Of a stretch of DNA of 64,000 bases, positions 50,001-61,226 are shown one piece after another. The translations under genes and the position numbers were made by a program. The stretch lies in NCBI GenBank assembly GCA_019925105.1, contig JAHGAU010000015.1:1116001-1180000 (forward strand). The letters run 5' to 3'. Position 1 is the first letter of the stretch. Each line of letters starts with the position of its first letter. This DNA is from Niebla homalea (lineage: Eukaryota > Ascomycota > Lecanoromycetes > Lecanorales > Ramalinaceae). The notes below the pieces were generated by a model. The model did not search any database, was not told where the DNA came from, and saw only the letters and a list, made by a program, of their open reading frames with translations.

Positions 50001-50404
50001 ACGGTATAAGAAATGATATTATATTGGTCGGCGGAGTTATATAAATAAAATAATAATAATATACGTATTAATAAGGATATTTAATAATATAATCGGAATT
50101 TTAAAACTTTAATATTAAATAAACCTATAAAGTAACGGAAAAACAATAGGTTTAAAAGTAACCCTTAAATGGATTTAATCGTAATATTATAAGTTTTCTT
50201 AAAAAAGGTATATAAATAAATTCTTACTCTTTAAACGGCCGTAAATACTTTCAGCTTTTAAGACGTAAATAAAAGCTAGGTAGATACCGGTTTTTATTCT
50301 TAACGTTATAAATATCGGGTTTTTTTTACGGTTATTAATAAGGTTAAATAGCCGAGTATTAGGGAACGCCGGAATTAGCTTAACTAGATCCGTAGTATAA
50401 ATCA

Positions 50405-50425
50405 ATCAATCAATCAATCAATAAA
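50405..50425 (+). repeat. Simple-repeat 3' tail of LINE D, (TCAA)n
   Basis: Five TCAA units end the element. The other LINE copies end in the same unit (three in A, five in B and C, seen as TTGA on the plus strand). The element family therefore terminates in a tetranucleotide tail rather than poly(A). Confidence 0.85.
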
Positions 50426-51610
50426 ACGTAATAAATATATTTTATTTATTATAATAATAAACGATTACCTTAAAACCTTAATTAACTTATATTTTTCCTT
50501 ATTAATTTAAGTTTTAAATTTTTTTAAGTTTTCTTTTATTTTTAATAATATTATATTAAGGAAAATATCCTTATTTTATAATTTATATATTATAATAATC
50601 TATTCGATTAATAATTCCGTTATTATTTTAAAAGCCTTTATTAATTATAATAAATTTATTTCCGTAACCGTATTCTTTTCTTTATTATTAAATAGGCAGA
50701 CTATTATTATCCTCGTTTTCTTTAATATAATTACTTTCTTTTCCGTTATTCCTTTATTTTTTACCGCGGGTACCCTTTTTATTACCTTTATCGCCTAGTT
50801 TTCTTTCGCTTAAGGGGTTACCGCCTTTATATTTTCATTTTATACCTTTAATTTTAAGCCGCCGTTTTTATTTTTTATTAATATTTTTACTCCCGCCTTT
50901 TAAGAGCTTTATAAACGTTTTATTTCCTTTAATTTTATTTTTATTTTTATATAAAAGTCCCTTATGCTTTTTAATTTAATTTATAATATTAATTAAATCT
51001 TTAACGTAATATCCTTTTACTTTACCGTAAGGAGTCTTTTTAAGGTTTTTATTGCCTCCTTTACCGCCTTTTCGCTTTTATTTATCGGGCAATATATTAT
51101 CTCCGTTTTTTACCTTTAATCCTTTAAGGTTTTATTTTCCTTATTAACTTTATTTCCTTTTTATATATCCTTAATAATATTTTTACCGCGGTTTTCCCGC
51201 TTTTTTTCCTTATTTATATTTTTTATTATTAATACCGTACCGGCTTTTTTACCCTTTTATTTACCTATTATTTCCGTATTATTATTATGCGTTTTACGCG
51301 CTTTAATATATATATTTTATTAACCTTAATTCCTTTATTTATTTTAAGTATTATCCGGCTTATTATTATTATATTATTTATATACGTTATCGCCGTTTCT
51401 ATTAATATAGGTTACTTACCCGTTTATTACCTTATTTTTAACCATTATGCCACTTTTATTTATTGCACTTAATATACTTCCCTTATTATTATTAAAGCTA
51501 TGTATATATATATCGTTTTGGACCTCTGGGGTCCCTTTGTTCGTCGCCATCCTATTTCTATTATTAATTTTAATAAACCTTATATTCCAGATTATTTTTA
51601 AGTTTATTAT

Positions 51611-54600
51611 TGATTGATTGATTGATTGATTTATACTACGGGTCTAGCTAAGCTAATTCCGGCGTTCCTTAATACGCGGTTTTTTAACCTTATTAATAGT
51701 TATAAAAATCTGATACTTATAACGTCAGGGCAAAAACCGGCGTTTACCAGGCCTTTACCTTTTATCCTTTAAGGTAAAGGATATTAACGGCCGTTTAAAA
51801 AATAATAATTTATTTATATATTTCTTATGTTTTAACTCCTTTAAGAAAATCCGTAATATTATAATTATATCCTTATAAAAGCTATCCTTAAACTTATTAC
51901 TTTTCCGTACTTTTATATATTTATATTACTTTAATCTTATATAATACCTTTAAATATTTTTATTAATACTTATATATTTAATATATATTTTTTTTATATT
52001 ATTATTACTGTTAACTTTTTTAAAAACTTTTAATAAGTATTTATTATTATATCCTTACGGTTATAAAAGATACTTTCCGGTTTATATAATTAATATAACC
52101 GGTTTCCGTTCTTCTTTTTTTTCCTTGATTAATAACGGGCTTTCTCTGTAAAATCTTTAATAACTTTATTTATCTTTATAATAAAATTAAATTATAATAA
52201 TAGTCCGGTAAATATTATAAATTTAACGGTTATCCGGATATTTCGCTTTATAAATAATATTTAATAATAATTATAAATATTAACTTTTATAATAAATCTT
52301 AATTTAACCTCCGTAAATAAGAAATAAAAAATAAAGATATATATAACGTTTTATTTCTTTTATTTGTATTTATATCCGGCGTTTATTTAACCTTCAGTAT
52401 ATATGATAAATAGGAAATAAGTTAAACCGTTTTTATCCGTTTAAAGTTGGATTATTAATACGTTATTACCCTTCCTTATAATATTATAACGGCGGAAATA
52501 CTTATTAATAATTTTTTTATCGTTAAAAATTAAATAACGATAACTTTAAGGTATAAAGTCCTTATATTTCTATTAACGTTTAATTTATTTTATTATAATT
52601 TATAAAATAATTATTATAGTTTTTATTTTTTAAATCTTTTTAATTTTAATTTTTTTTATATTTAATGGGAATTTATACCCGCTTAAGTTAATTTCCGGGA
52701 TACCGGTAAAATTAACCTTTTTCTTAGTTTATTTTTACTTTATTTTAATAAGAAAAAAAATAAATATCTTTAATTTACTCTTTTTAACTTTAAGCTTATT
52801 AAGATTTTAACGGATCCACCCGTTTTTTATTATTATAATTGGGTATATATATTTTTTTAATTTTATTTAAATAATTATTTAATTTAATAAAACCTTAATT
52901 AACGGTATAAAGATTTTAAACTTTAATATTAAGATAAAAGTTACTTTATAAATATTATTAATTATTCTTAAATACCGATTTTAAACTTTCTATAATATTT
53001 AAATAAGCTTTTTCCTATATCCCGGAGTACTTTTGGGTATATATTAGATAACCGTAACGTATATTATAGCTAGCTTTATTATAATTTAATAAATAATCCG
53101 GGCTTTTTATAACGTAGTTCCTTATATTGATACGGTAAAATAAGTAAAGTTTTTTTTTTATAAAATCATTTTCTTTTGGATTTTTCTTATATAGTCCTTT
53201 TAGTTAAGTTTCCTATTTATTTAAAGGCTAAAGACTTTAATACTGGTATCCAGCTTTACCGTAATTTTACTTAAGTTTATTATAATTATTATATTATATA
53301 ACCTTAAGCTTTTATACTTATATAATATAAATTAAGCCTTATAAGTTCTTATTTATTAAAGATAGACTTTATAAGTTTATTTTAATTTTAAATAATTTAT
53401 ACGTATAAAAATACTATAAACTAAAAAGTAAATATTATTAATAAAGTTTTTAATTTGGACTTTTTATTTTAACTCAATAAGCTTTTTAATTAATAAATTA
53501 TTAAAGAATAAAAATAATATAAAAGAAATAAGCCATCCTTAAAGAATCTTTATTATAATAGGCTTTATTAAGTTTATTTTTTATCTTAAATTAATTAATA
53601 TAGCTTAATCGCTTAAGAAACTTTTTATTTATTTAATTAAGAAAAATAATATCCTTTTCTTTTTTAAGTTATATAATAACTTTTAATAATTTATTTTATT
53701 AAAAATATTTATAATATTAAAAAAAGAAGACTTATAATATATTTCTTCCCGTAACCTTATACCGTATATATACCGTTAATTAATCCTTTAAGGGCTATTT
53801 TTATTAATTAATTTCTCCTTATTCTTATTTATTAATCGGGGAAAAGTCCGTAATTCTTTATATAATCGTTAAGGATCCTTATTATTACCGTCTTTAAGGC
53901 TTTCCTTAATATATATAGGAGTATAATAAGTTTATAAGACTTTACTTTAAAGTAATCCGGCTTAATAAACTTTTTAAAAATAATCGTTTTTATTTCCTTA
54001 AACTTATATAAATAATAACCGACGTTGAAATATATTTAAAAAAATAAGTAAAAACCTTTTTAAACGGTAAAATTATTATTATTAGGAATTTATTAAGAAT
54101 CCTATTTAATTTTAAGGCTTTATTCTTTTTTAATTTATTAATCGCTTTAATTATTATATTTTATATTATTATTTTATTTATTAATATGGGGTTAAGGTAC
54201 GTAACGTTATTAATATCGTTTAAATTAATTTTTTAATAGAAAAAGGAAAAATACTTCTTTAAGGGCCTTAATTTTATTATTAAAGGTATTAATTAATATA
54301 TTATCGGGTTTTTTAAAAAGCAGGAATTTAAGGATAAACTTTAATTTCTTATTTTATTCTTTATTATATTTTATTAACTTTTAAATATTACGAAATAAAA
54401 CCGTTAAATTATATATTATAAATTAAAAGTATATTTACTTAATTTTCTTAATAATCCTTTCTTTTTTTTTTCTTAAGTAACTTTTAGTTAATTAAGTATC
54501 TTTTGGTTTTTATGTTTAAAAGTTTATTTAATTAGTTTTTTCACCTTTATAATTGCGGTTATATACCCTTTATTTTAATAAATTTTAACTCTTTAAAAAG

Positions 54601-57395
54601 GTTTTATTATTAAAATAATTTTATTAATTATTTCGTTTAATACCTTTATTATTTACTTTATAAAAAGGTTAATCTAATCTTTATTATTTAATTAAAAAAG
54701 GTCCGTGAACTATATTATTATCTCCTCCGTTTTTATATGAACCTTTACTTTTTTAACCGTTTTTTACGTTTTCCTTACCGGTAATAATATGGTTATATTA
54801 ACGGTCCAATTTAAAGTTATTTATATCGGTATATAATCTGAGTTATATTTTAAGTCCTTTTATAGCCTATATATTATAACCGCGCCGGTAACCTTTTCCG
54901 TATTAAAGGTTAAATTAATCGTTATTTTAAATTTATAATTTTTTTACGTAATAATCCTTTATAATATTAATAATAAAAGGTTAATTTAAGTAATAATTAT
55001 TAATAAATTATCCGATTTAATATAATTTATTATACGCTTTTCCTTATTTTATATATAATAATATAAATTGAAGTCTTTAAGTAATATATATTTATTTAAA
55101 GTAATTAAGATTTCTTTAAATAATAATATTATAAAAAAAATTTCTTTATTAATTAACGGCGGGTTATATACGTTATAAATATTAAGGTTGCCTTTTAAGT
55201 CTTTTTCCTTTATAATATAAAGTATATAAAAATTTTTATTATAATAAGTAATATCTTAATTATTTATATTGAACCGCTTATTTATAAAGAAACATATTTT
55301 AATTATCTTATCCCCTTTAAAGGTTAAATAAAACCTTTTTTCCGGATTAATAAATAAATATATATATAAGTTATATAATAACTCTTATATTATTATAACG
55401 TTAACGTTTTTAACTTCTTTAAATTTAAATATTAATATTACGGCTTTAATTCCCTTATTATAGACGTTATATTATATTATTTTTAGAAACATTAATATAT
55501 TATATATTAATTTTTATAAAGGCTTCCTCTTTTATATTTATTTAAGTTATAGACTTCTTATTAAAGTTAAGCGTTTTTTAACTTAATATTTTCCTAGCTA
55601 TTATTAAAAACGTAAAACGGCCGGCTTTTAAAATCGGGATTACAAAAAGCCTTTTTTTTTTATTATTATTTACCTTTTATTATTTAATTAATTAAGTTTA
55701 TATTTTAAAATTATTTTTAATTAATTTATTAAATTAATTTTATACGTATTATACCGTTGGATTTTCGCGGTTATCCGGGTTTTTTTACGTTTAATCTCCC
55801 TGGTTTTTATTATATATTTAGAATCCTATATTAAATATCCTTTTTTATTATATATAACGTATTTAAGCATACCCTTTATAAGTTTTTTAATTATTAATTT
55901 TATATATTTATAAATATTATAATCCTTAATATAAACCGTATATTTTATAGTATTAAAGCATTTTATAATAATATATTTATAACCTTAATATTTAAAATAT
56001 TAATAAATATTAACCGCTTTATTTTATAATTAAATTATCTTAAGAAATTTTTCTTTAATAATCTTTTTATTTAAGACGTTATTATATATTTTCGTTAACG
56101 TTACGTTTAATATAACGGTAAAATACCTTTTTATATATTTTAAGGAGTTAAATTTTTTCGTTACCGGCGGAAGCTTATAGTTAACGATTTTAAACCTTAA
56201 GTAAAGAATTATATTTTCCCTTTTTATATTTTTTAATATAGTTTTTCTTTTGGTTTTTTTAAAACGTAATAAGTATATTTTATTTATTATAACGGTAAAA
56301 ATTGCCTTAAAACCTTAATTAATTTATACTTTTCCTTATTAACTTAAGCCTTAAATTTCTTTAAGTTTTCCTTCGTTTTTAAAAACGTTATATTAAAAAG
56401 GATATCTTTATTTTATAGTTTACGTATTATAATAATTTATTCTATTAATAATTCCGTTATTACCTTAAAAGTTTTTATTAATTATAGCGGGTTTACCTTT
56501 ATTACCGTATTCCTCTTTTTATTATTAAATAAACGGACCGTTATTATCTTTGCCTTCTTTAATATAGCCGCTTTTTCCTCCGTTATCCCCTTATTCTTTA
56601 CCGCGGGTACTTTTTTTATTACTTTTATTGTCTAGCTTTTTCTTATTTAAGGGGCCGTTATCTTTATACTTTTACCTTATATATTTAACTTTAAGCCGCC
56701 GTCTTTACCCTTTATTAGCGCCCTTATTGCCGCCCTTAAAAAGCCCTATAACTGCTCCGTTTCCCCCAGTTTTACCCCTATTTTTATATAAAAGTCTTTT
56801 ATATTTTTTAATTTAATTTATAATATTAATTAAATCTTTAACGTAATTTTTTTTTACTTTACCATAAGGAGTCCTTTTAAGGCCTTTATTGCTTCCTTTA
56901 CCGCCTTCTCGCCCTTATTTACCGGGCGACGTACCGTTTCCGTTTTTTATTTTTAATTCCTTAAGGTCTTATTTTCCTTATTAACCTTATTTCCCCTTTA
57001 TATACCCTTAATAATACTTTTACCGCGGTCTTCCTACCTTTTCCTTCCGCCCGTACCTTTCGTTATTAATATTATATTAACCTTTTTACCCCCTTATTTA
57101 CTTATTATTTCCGTATTATTATTACGTATTTTATACGCTTCAATATATATATTTTATTAACCTTAATTCTTTTATTTACTTTAAATATTATCCGGCTTAT
57201 TATTATTATATTATCCGTACGTATTATCGCCGTTTTTATTAATATAGGCTACTTACCCGTTTATTACCTTATTCTTAATTATTACGTTATTTCTACTTAT
57301 CGTATTTAATATACTTCTCTCGCTATTATTAAAGCTATACGTATACGCATCGTTTTGGACCTCTGGGGTCCCTTTATTCGTCGCCATTTCACCCC
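51611..57395 (-). mobile_element. Tad1-type LINE C, near full length (5.8 kb)
   Basis: A minus-strand element with a 12-bp TSD TAAGTTTATTAT / TAAGTTTACTAT (51599-51610, 57396-57407) differing by one C/T. The 3' tail has five TTGA-type units. ORF1 starts at 57387 (MATNKGTPEVQND) and stays open for about 44 codons. It is colinear with LINE B over its entire length, including the site where LINE D entered B (about 56270). The region 54810-54890 aligns with the endonuclease end of D. It landed 27 bp from the TSD of B. Heavily RIP-mutated. Confidence 0.9.
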
Positions 57396-57407
57396 TAAGT
57401 TTACTAT

Positions 57408-59687
57408 ATTTAATTTATATCGTTTAACTTTAATTCCGGATTATAATTATTATAAATATTATTATAATTTTAATTTTAATATACGTTTTATTAAAAAGGT
57501 ATATATATAGCTATCCGCGGATTAAAGTTTTAATTAATTTTTAAATTATTTTATTAATTTTTTCGGTTATATTACCGGGTTTACTTATCGGGTTATTTCC
57601 TTAATAACGGGTTATTTTCGTCTTAAATTACGTCCTTATATATATACCGGTTTTCTTATTCCGTTTCCGTTTCTATTCTTAAAATAAAATACTTAATATA
57701 GTTTTATACCCCGTAATTATTATAATAAAAAATAATTTTAAATTTAGTAATTTATCTTAAAAATATAATCGGAACTTCGGTTATCCGTTATTTAAAATAA
57801 CTTTTATATATATAATAATAATATACTTTACCCGTATTCTTAACGTAATATTTTTAATAAATTTAATATTTAAACTTATAATTTATAAAAAAGGCGTCCT
57901 TTTAAGTAAACTTTTCGATATATAACCTTAATATTTAACTATATTTTTATTTATATATTACTTTTAATACGTTTTCTTTTTCTTTTTCTTTTTAAGGAAA
58001 TGTTTTTAATTATAAATAATTATTACTTTTTATAACTTCATTATTTTATAATTTATAATATAATAAACAAAAGACTATAAATAAAAAATTAAAGGCTTAA
58101 TACTCCCTTATTTATATTTATTTCCTTTAAATCTTTATTATATTCCTGTCTCCTTTCTTTTTTTGGGTTTTTATTTTTAATTATATTTATTATAATAGTT
58201 ATTTATACTTTTTCTTCCCTTTTTTTTTTTAATTTTTAAATCTATATTTTCTTAGGATCTTTAATATATTAAAATATAAAAGTAAATAAAATAAAAATAT
58301 GAAGGAAACGGCATTATATTTCTTATATATATTTTTTCCCCTTAAATTATATTATTTATAATTATAACGGTTTCCAGAGGATTAAAGCGTTCTTTCTTAA
58401 TGTTCGTTGAATTTTAATTTCTTTATTACCTTTAACTTTAACTTATTAAAGGGTTTAAAATACTTAATATATAGTATAAATACATTAAGATAATCTTTAT
58501 AAAATAAGTTAAATATAAAAGTTCTATTTATTCTTTTTAATATGTATAAAGCTTTATATTCTCCTATAAAGCCCTTAATAATAAATAATCCAATTTAACG
58601 GAACTTAAGTTTTTTAAAATTAAAAATATAATCTTATTATATATATTTACTCTTCTTTGAATAAGTTTTAATTTTATATTTCTTTATTATAACGTTTTTT
58701 CTATTAATTTTTTATTACGTTTAATTTCTTTTATAACTTTTCTTTAATATTTACCCGGTTTATTATAAATCCTTAAATAATTTTATATATTGCTTCTTTT
58801 AAAAGCAGTATTATTCTTTCTATAATATATATTTTAACTCTTAACGTAATTATGTTCCGTTTCTATATTATATTCCGCTTAACCTTAAAAAGAATATTAA
58901 TAAAAACGTACTTTAAATATTTAATATATCTTAAGTTAATATTTAATATTATTACTCTTTCCGTTTATATTTAATTATATTTTTATTAAGTTTATATTTT
59001 CCTTATTATATTTTATTAAATTTAATTATTAAATTTTATTATATTTATTATTTTATATATTATACTTAATATAGGGATAAACTAAATATTATATAACCGG
59101 AAAAAGCTTTTTACTTTTTTTATTTATAAATACCTTCCCGATATTTATATATATTATAGGGTTTTAAATAATAAATTTTTTTAACGGAATAATTACGTCT
59201 TTTACTTTAATTAACGCGGTATAAAATAATTATATAGATCGTAAGAAATAATTTATTATATTAAAAACGTATTAAATATTACTTTATACTTATTTAAAGG
59301 GATTAATAAAGTCCGTTTTAAATAAATTAAAAAAGGTTTTTACCTTAATTAAACTTAATAAAACCGTATAACTTCCGTATACTTACTTTATATAAGTTAA
59401 ATATTCTTATACGTATTTTATAATATTTTTTATTATATACGGTTATTAATAATAATATTATAATTTTTTTAATATAATTTTTAATAAGAAGTATCCCGTA
59501 TTGTTATAAATTTCCTTAAGTATTTACATTATTTCTTTTTTTTTTAAATATATTATTTAATGCTTTTTATATTAATAAAGTAACTTATTAATAATTAAAT
59601 TAAATTTATTATTCATAAATTACTTGTTAAATTTAACTTATTAAACCGTATTTTTTCCTCTGATTTTACCTTTATTTTAAGGTATTT
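57408..59687. other. Unclassified RIP-mutated sequence (right part of region P and region M)
   Basis: 2.3 kb of AT-rich DNA without a frame. The first part continues the target of LINEs B and C. No diagnostic motif was recognised on either strand; residue runs on the minus strand at about 59350-59150 are too degraded to assign. Confidence 0.4.
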
Positions 59688-60228
59688 CATCAGCAAATCT
59701 GCGACCTGCTCGGAGCGAGTGAATAAAAAAAAAATGGATTTATTCACTCAGACCGCTCGTGAGTCACTCACGAGCATCCAGGGAAACTCATAAGCGCTCC
59801 GAGCGGTCCTAAGCGGGTAAAAAAAAGTTAAAAATAAAAACGTTTAAAACGGTAAAATAATGATTTTTATTTTTTATAAATTTTTTTATTTAAGCTTTCT
59901 TAACAGCGGGTATTACCGTTACCCCCCTTATAAGCCGTAATATTCAACGTTCTTTAAAATTAATTATAGATTTAGGTTTTTTAGCTAAAAGTTACCCTGG
60001 TAGCTAATAATTTATCCTTAAGGGGGGGGTAATTAAAGGGGGTAATTTAATTAAAAAAACCTTAAGTTAAAAAAAAAAGTAAAACTCACGAAAATCCAAA
60101 AAACTTACGAGCAAGCCGGATACTCGCGAGCGCTTAGAGGCCTAGCGAGGGGGGACATAAGCTCAACCTGCTTAATCTGCTCGCTTGCACTCGGAGTGCT
60201 CATATGCTGGTTCACAAATTTGCAGATG
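59688..60228. repeat. GC-rich hairpin island, possible MITE or non-autonomous DNA element (541 bp)
   Basis: The ends are imperfect inverted repeats: CATCAGCAAATCTGCGACC on the left and, reverse-complemented, CATCTGCAAATTTGTGAACC on the right. Near the left end are two hairpins: GAGTGAATAAA / TTTATTCACTC (59717-59727, 59739-59749) and GCTCGTGAG-TCA-CTCACGAGC (59755-59775). Variants of CTCGGAGCG recur (59709, 59795, 60191). Edges keep CA/TG while the middle is RIP-like. No clear target duplication was found, so the class is undecided; there is no coding frame. Confidence 0.6.
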
Positions 60229-61226
60229 TTAATAATATTAATATATTAATCGTTATTTTTATAATAAAATAATTTTTTAAATTTTAATAATTCCATAAGT
60301 TTATAATCGATTTATATATATTTTATTTCGTAATTACTATTTAATTTCATACTATATATCCGTATTAATTTATTATAAATTATTTTTTATAATTATAATT
60401 CTTTTATATTTATTTTACGTTTTTTCCCGTTAACTTTCTTTTTATATCTTAAGTTAATTAACTTTTTAATTATTATATTATAATTTATATATTACTATAA
60501 ACGTTAATTTTATCCTTCTTTATTTCTTTAAAGAGTTCTTTTAATATAACGTAAGATCCTTTTTTATTATCCTTTAAAATTATATTATATAATTCTTATT
60601 TTTTTATATTTTAAAGGTTATTTTCTTTATTACTTTATTGGGTACATAATCTAGGTTATTAAATAATACTTTTAATAAGTTATCCGTAATTTAATTAATT
60701 TCTTTTTTAATATATTTAATTTTAATATATAGCCTTTTTAATTTATTTATTTACCTTATAAAAATATGTTTATAATAATTCATATCTATAAACCTTATAA
60801 GTAATTTATAATCTATATATAAAATTAATATTTCTTTTATATTTAATATATAAAAGAAGGTTTCCTTAAACGTAATAATAATTATTAATTTTTACTTATA
60901 AGTATTATAATTACGTTCCGTTTTAAATTTAAATAATATAATATCCGGCTTTATATTTTAAGGTATCAATATATATATAAACGGTATTTTTAAGTTTTAT
61001 TTAAATAAAGTTTTAGCCCTTATTATTATATTTTATATAAGTAAAAATAATATATTTTTTAATTTTTCTTATCTTTATCTTATATCTTTAATTAAATAAG
61101 TAAATGGGCAAATTATTTTTATAAAATTTTTAATTTATTTTCTCATTATATTAATAATACTTAAGAGTCCTTTAATATTTTTTATATTTTACGGTACGGG
61201 TTAAATAAGTATTTTTTTAATACTTT
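60229..61226. other. Unclassified RIP-mutated sequence (region M, right part)
   Basis: About 1 kb of AT-rich, CA/TG-poor sequence between the hairpin island and the tip of repeat K. Nothing recognised. Confidence 0.4.

Larger units (their letters stand above)
44620..50420 (+). mobile_element. Tad1-type LINE D, full length, nested in LINE B
   Basis: A plus-strand element inserted in LINE B with a 16-bp direct repeat ATAAAACGTAATAAAT (44604-44619 and 50421-50436). The uninterrupted site is present once in LINE C (about 56270-56283, AAAACGTAATAAG). The 5' part holds the ORF1 start at 44654. The 3' end carries (TCAA)n units, and the preceding 3' region is nearly the same as in LINE A. All domains of a two-ORF Tad1-clade LINE are legible in order and are given separately. 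Confidence 0.92.
39929..51558 (-). mobile_element. Tad1-type LINE B, near full length, split by LINE D
   Basis: A minus-strand element with a 13-bp perfect TSD TATTATTAATTTT (39916-39928 and 51559-51571). The 3' end starts with five TTGA-type units at 39929, then CCTACGGATCTAGCTAAGC. The 5' tip is at 51550, where the ATG of ORF1 begins (MATNKGTPEVQND) only 8 bp from the TSD. Removing LINE D and one copy of its TSD leaves about 5.8 kb. The order ORF1, endonuclease, RT and C-terminal region aligns with C throughout. B and C share a 3'-end variant (CTTTATCCTTTAAGGTAAAG) distinct from A and D, so they form a subfamily. Stops throughout: dead by RIP. Confidence 0.9.

Noticed and set aside
50199..50405. 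68-codon open frame on the minus strand
   Set aside because: It is antisense to the conserved 3' region of LINE D. The other LINE copies show a similar antisense reading only because the 3' DNA is conserved; no start or length conservation.
51287..51472. 61-codon plus-strand open frame
   Set aside because: Antisense to LINE B ORF1; Ile/Leu/Tyr-rich reading is a by-product of AT-rich DNA.
56628..56816. 62-codon plus-strand open frame rich in Pro/Leu
   Set aside because: Antisense to LINE C ORF1; not conserved in the homologous part of LINE B.
59688..60228. hAT or Tc1/mariner element with defined TSD
   Set aside because: Neither an 8-bp nor a TA duplication is convincing at the edges, so no superfamily is assigned.
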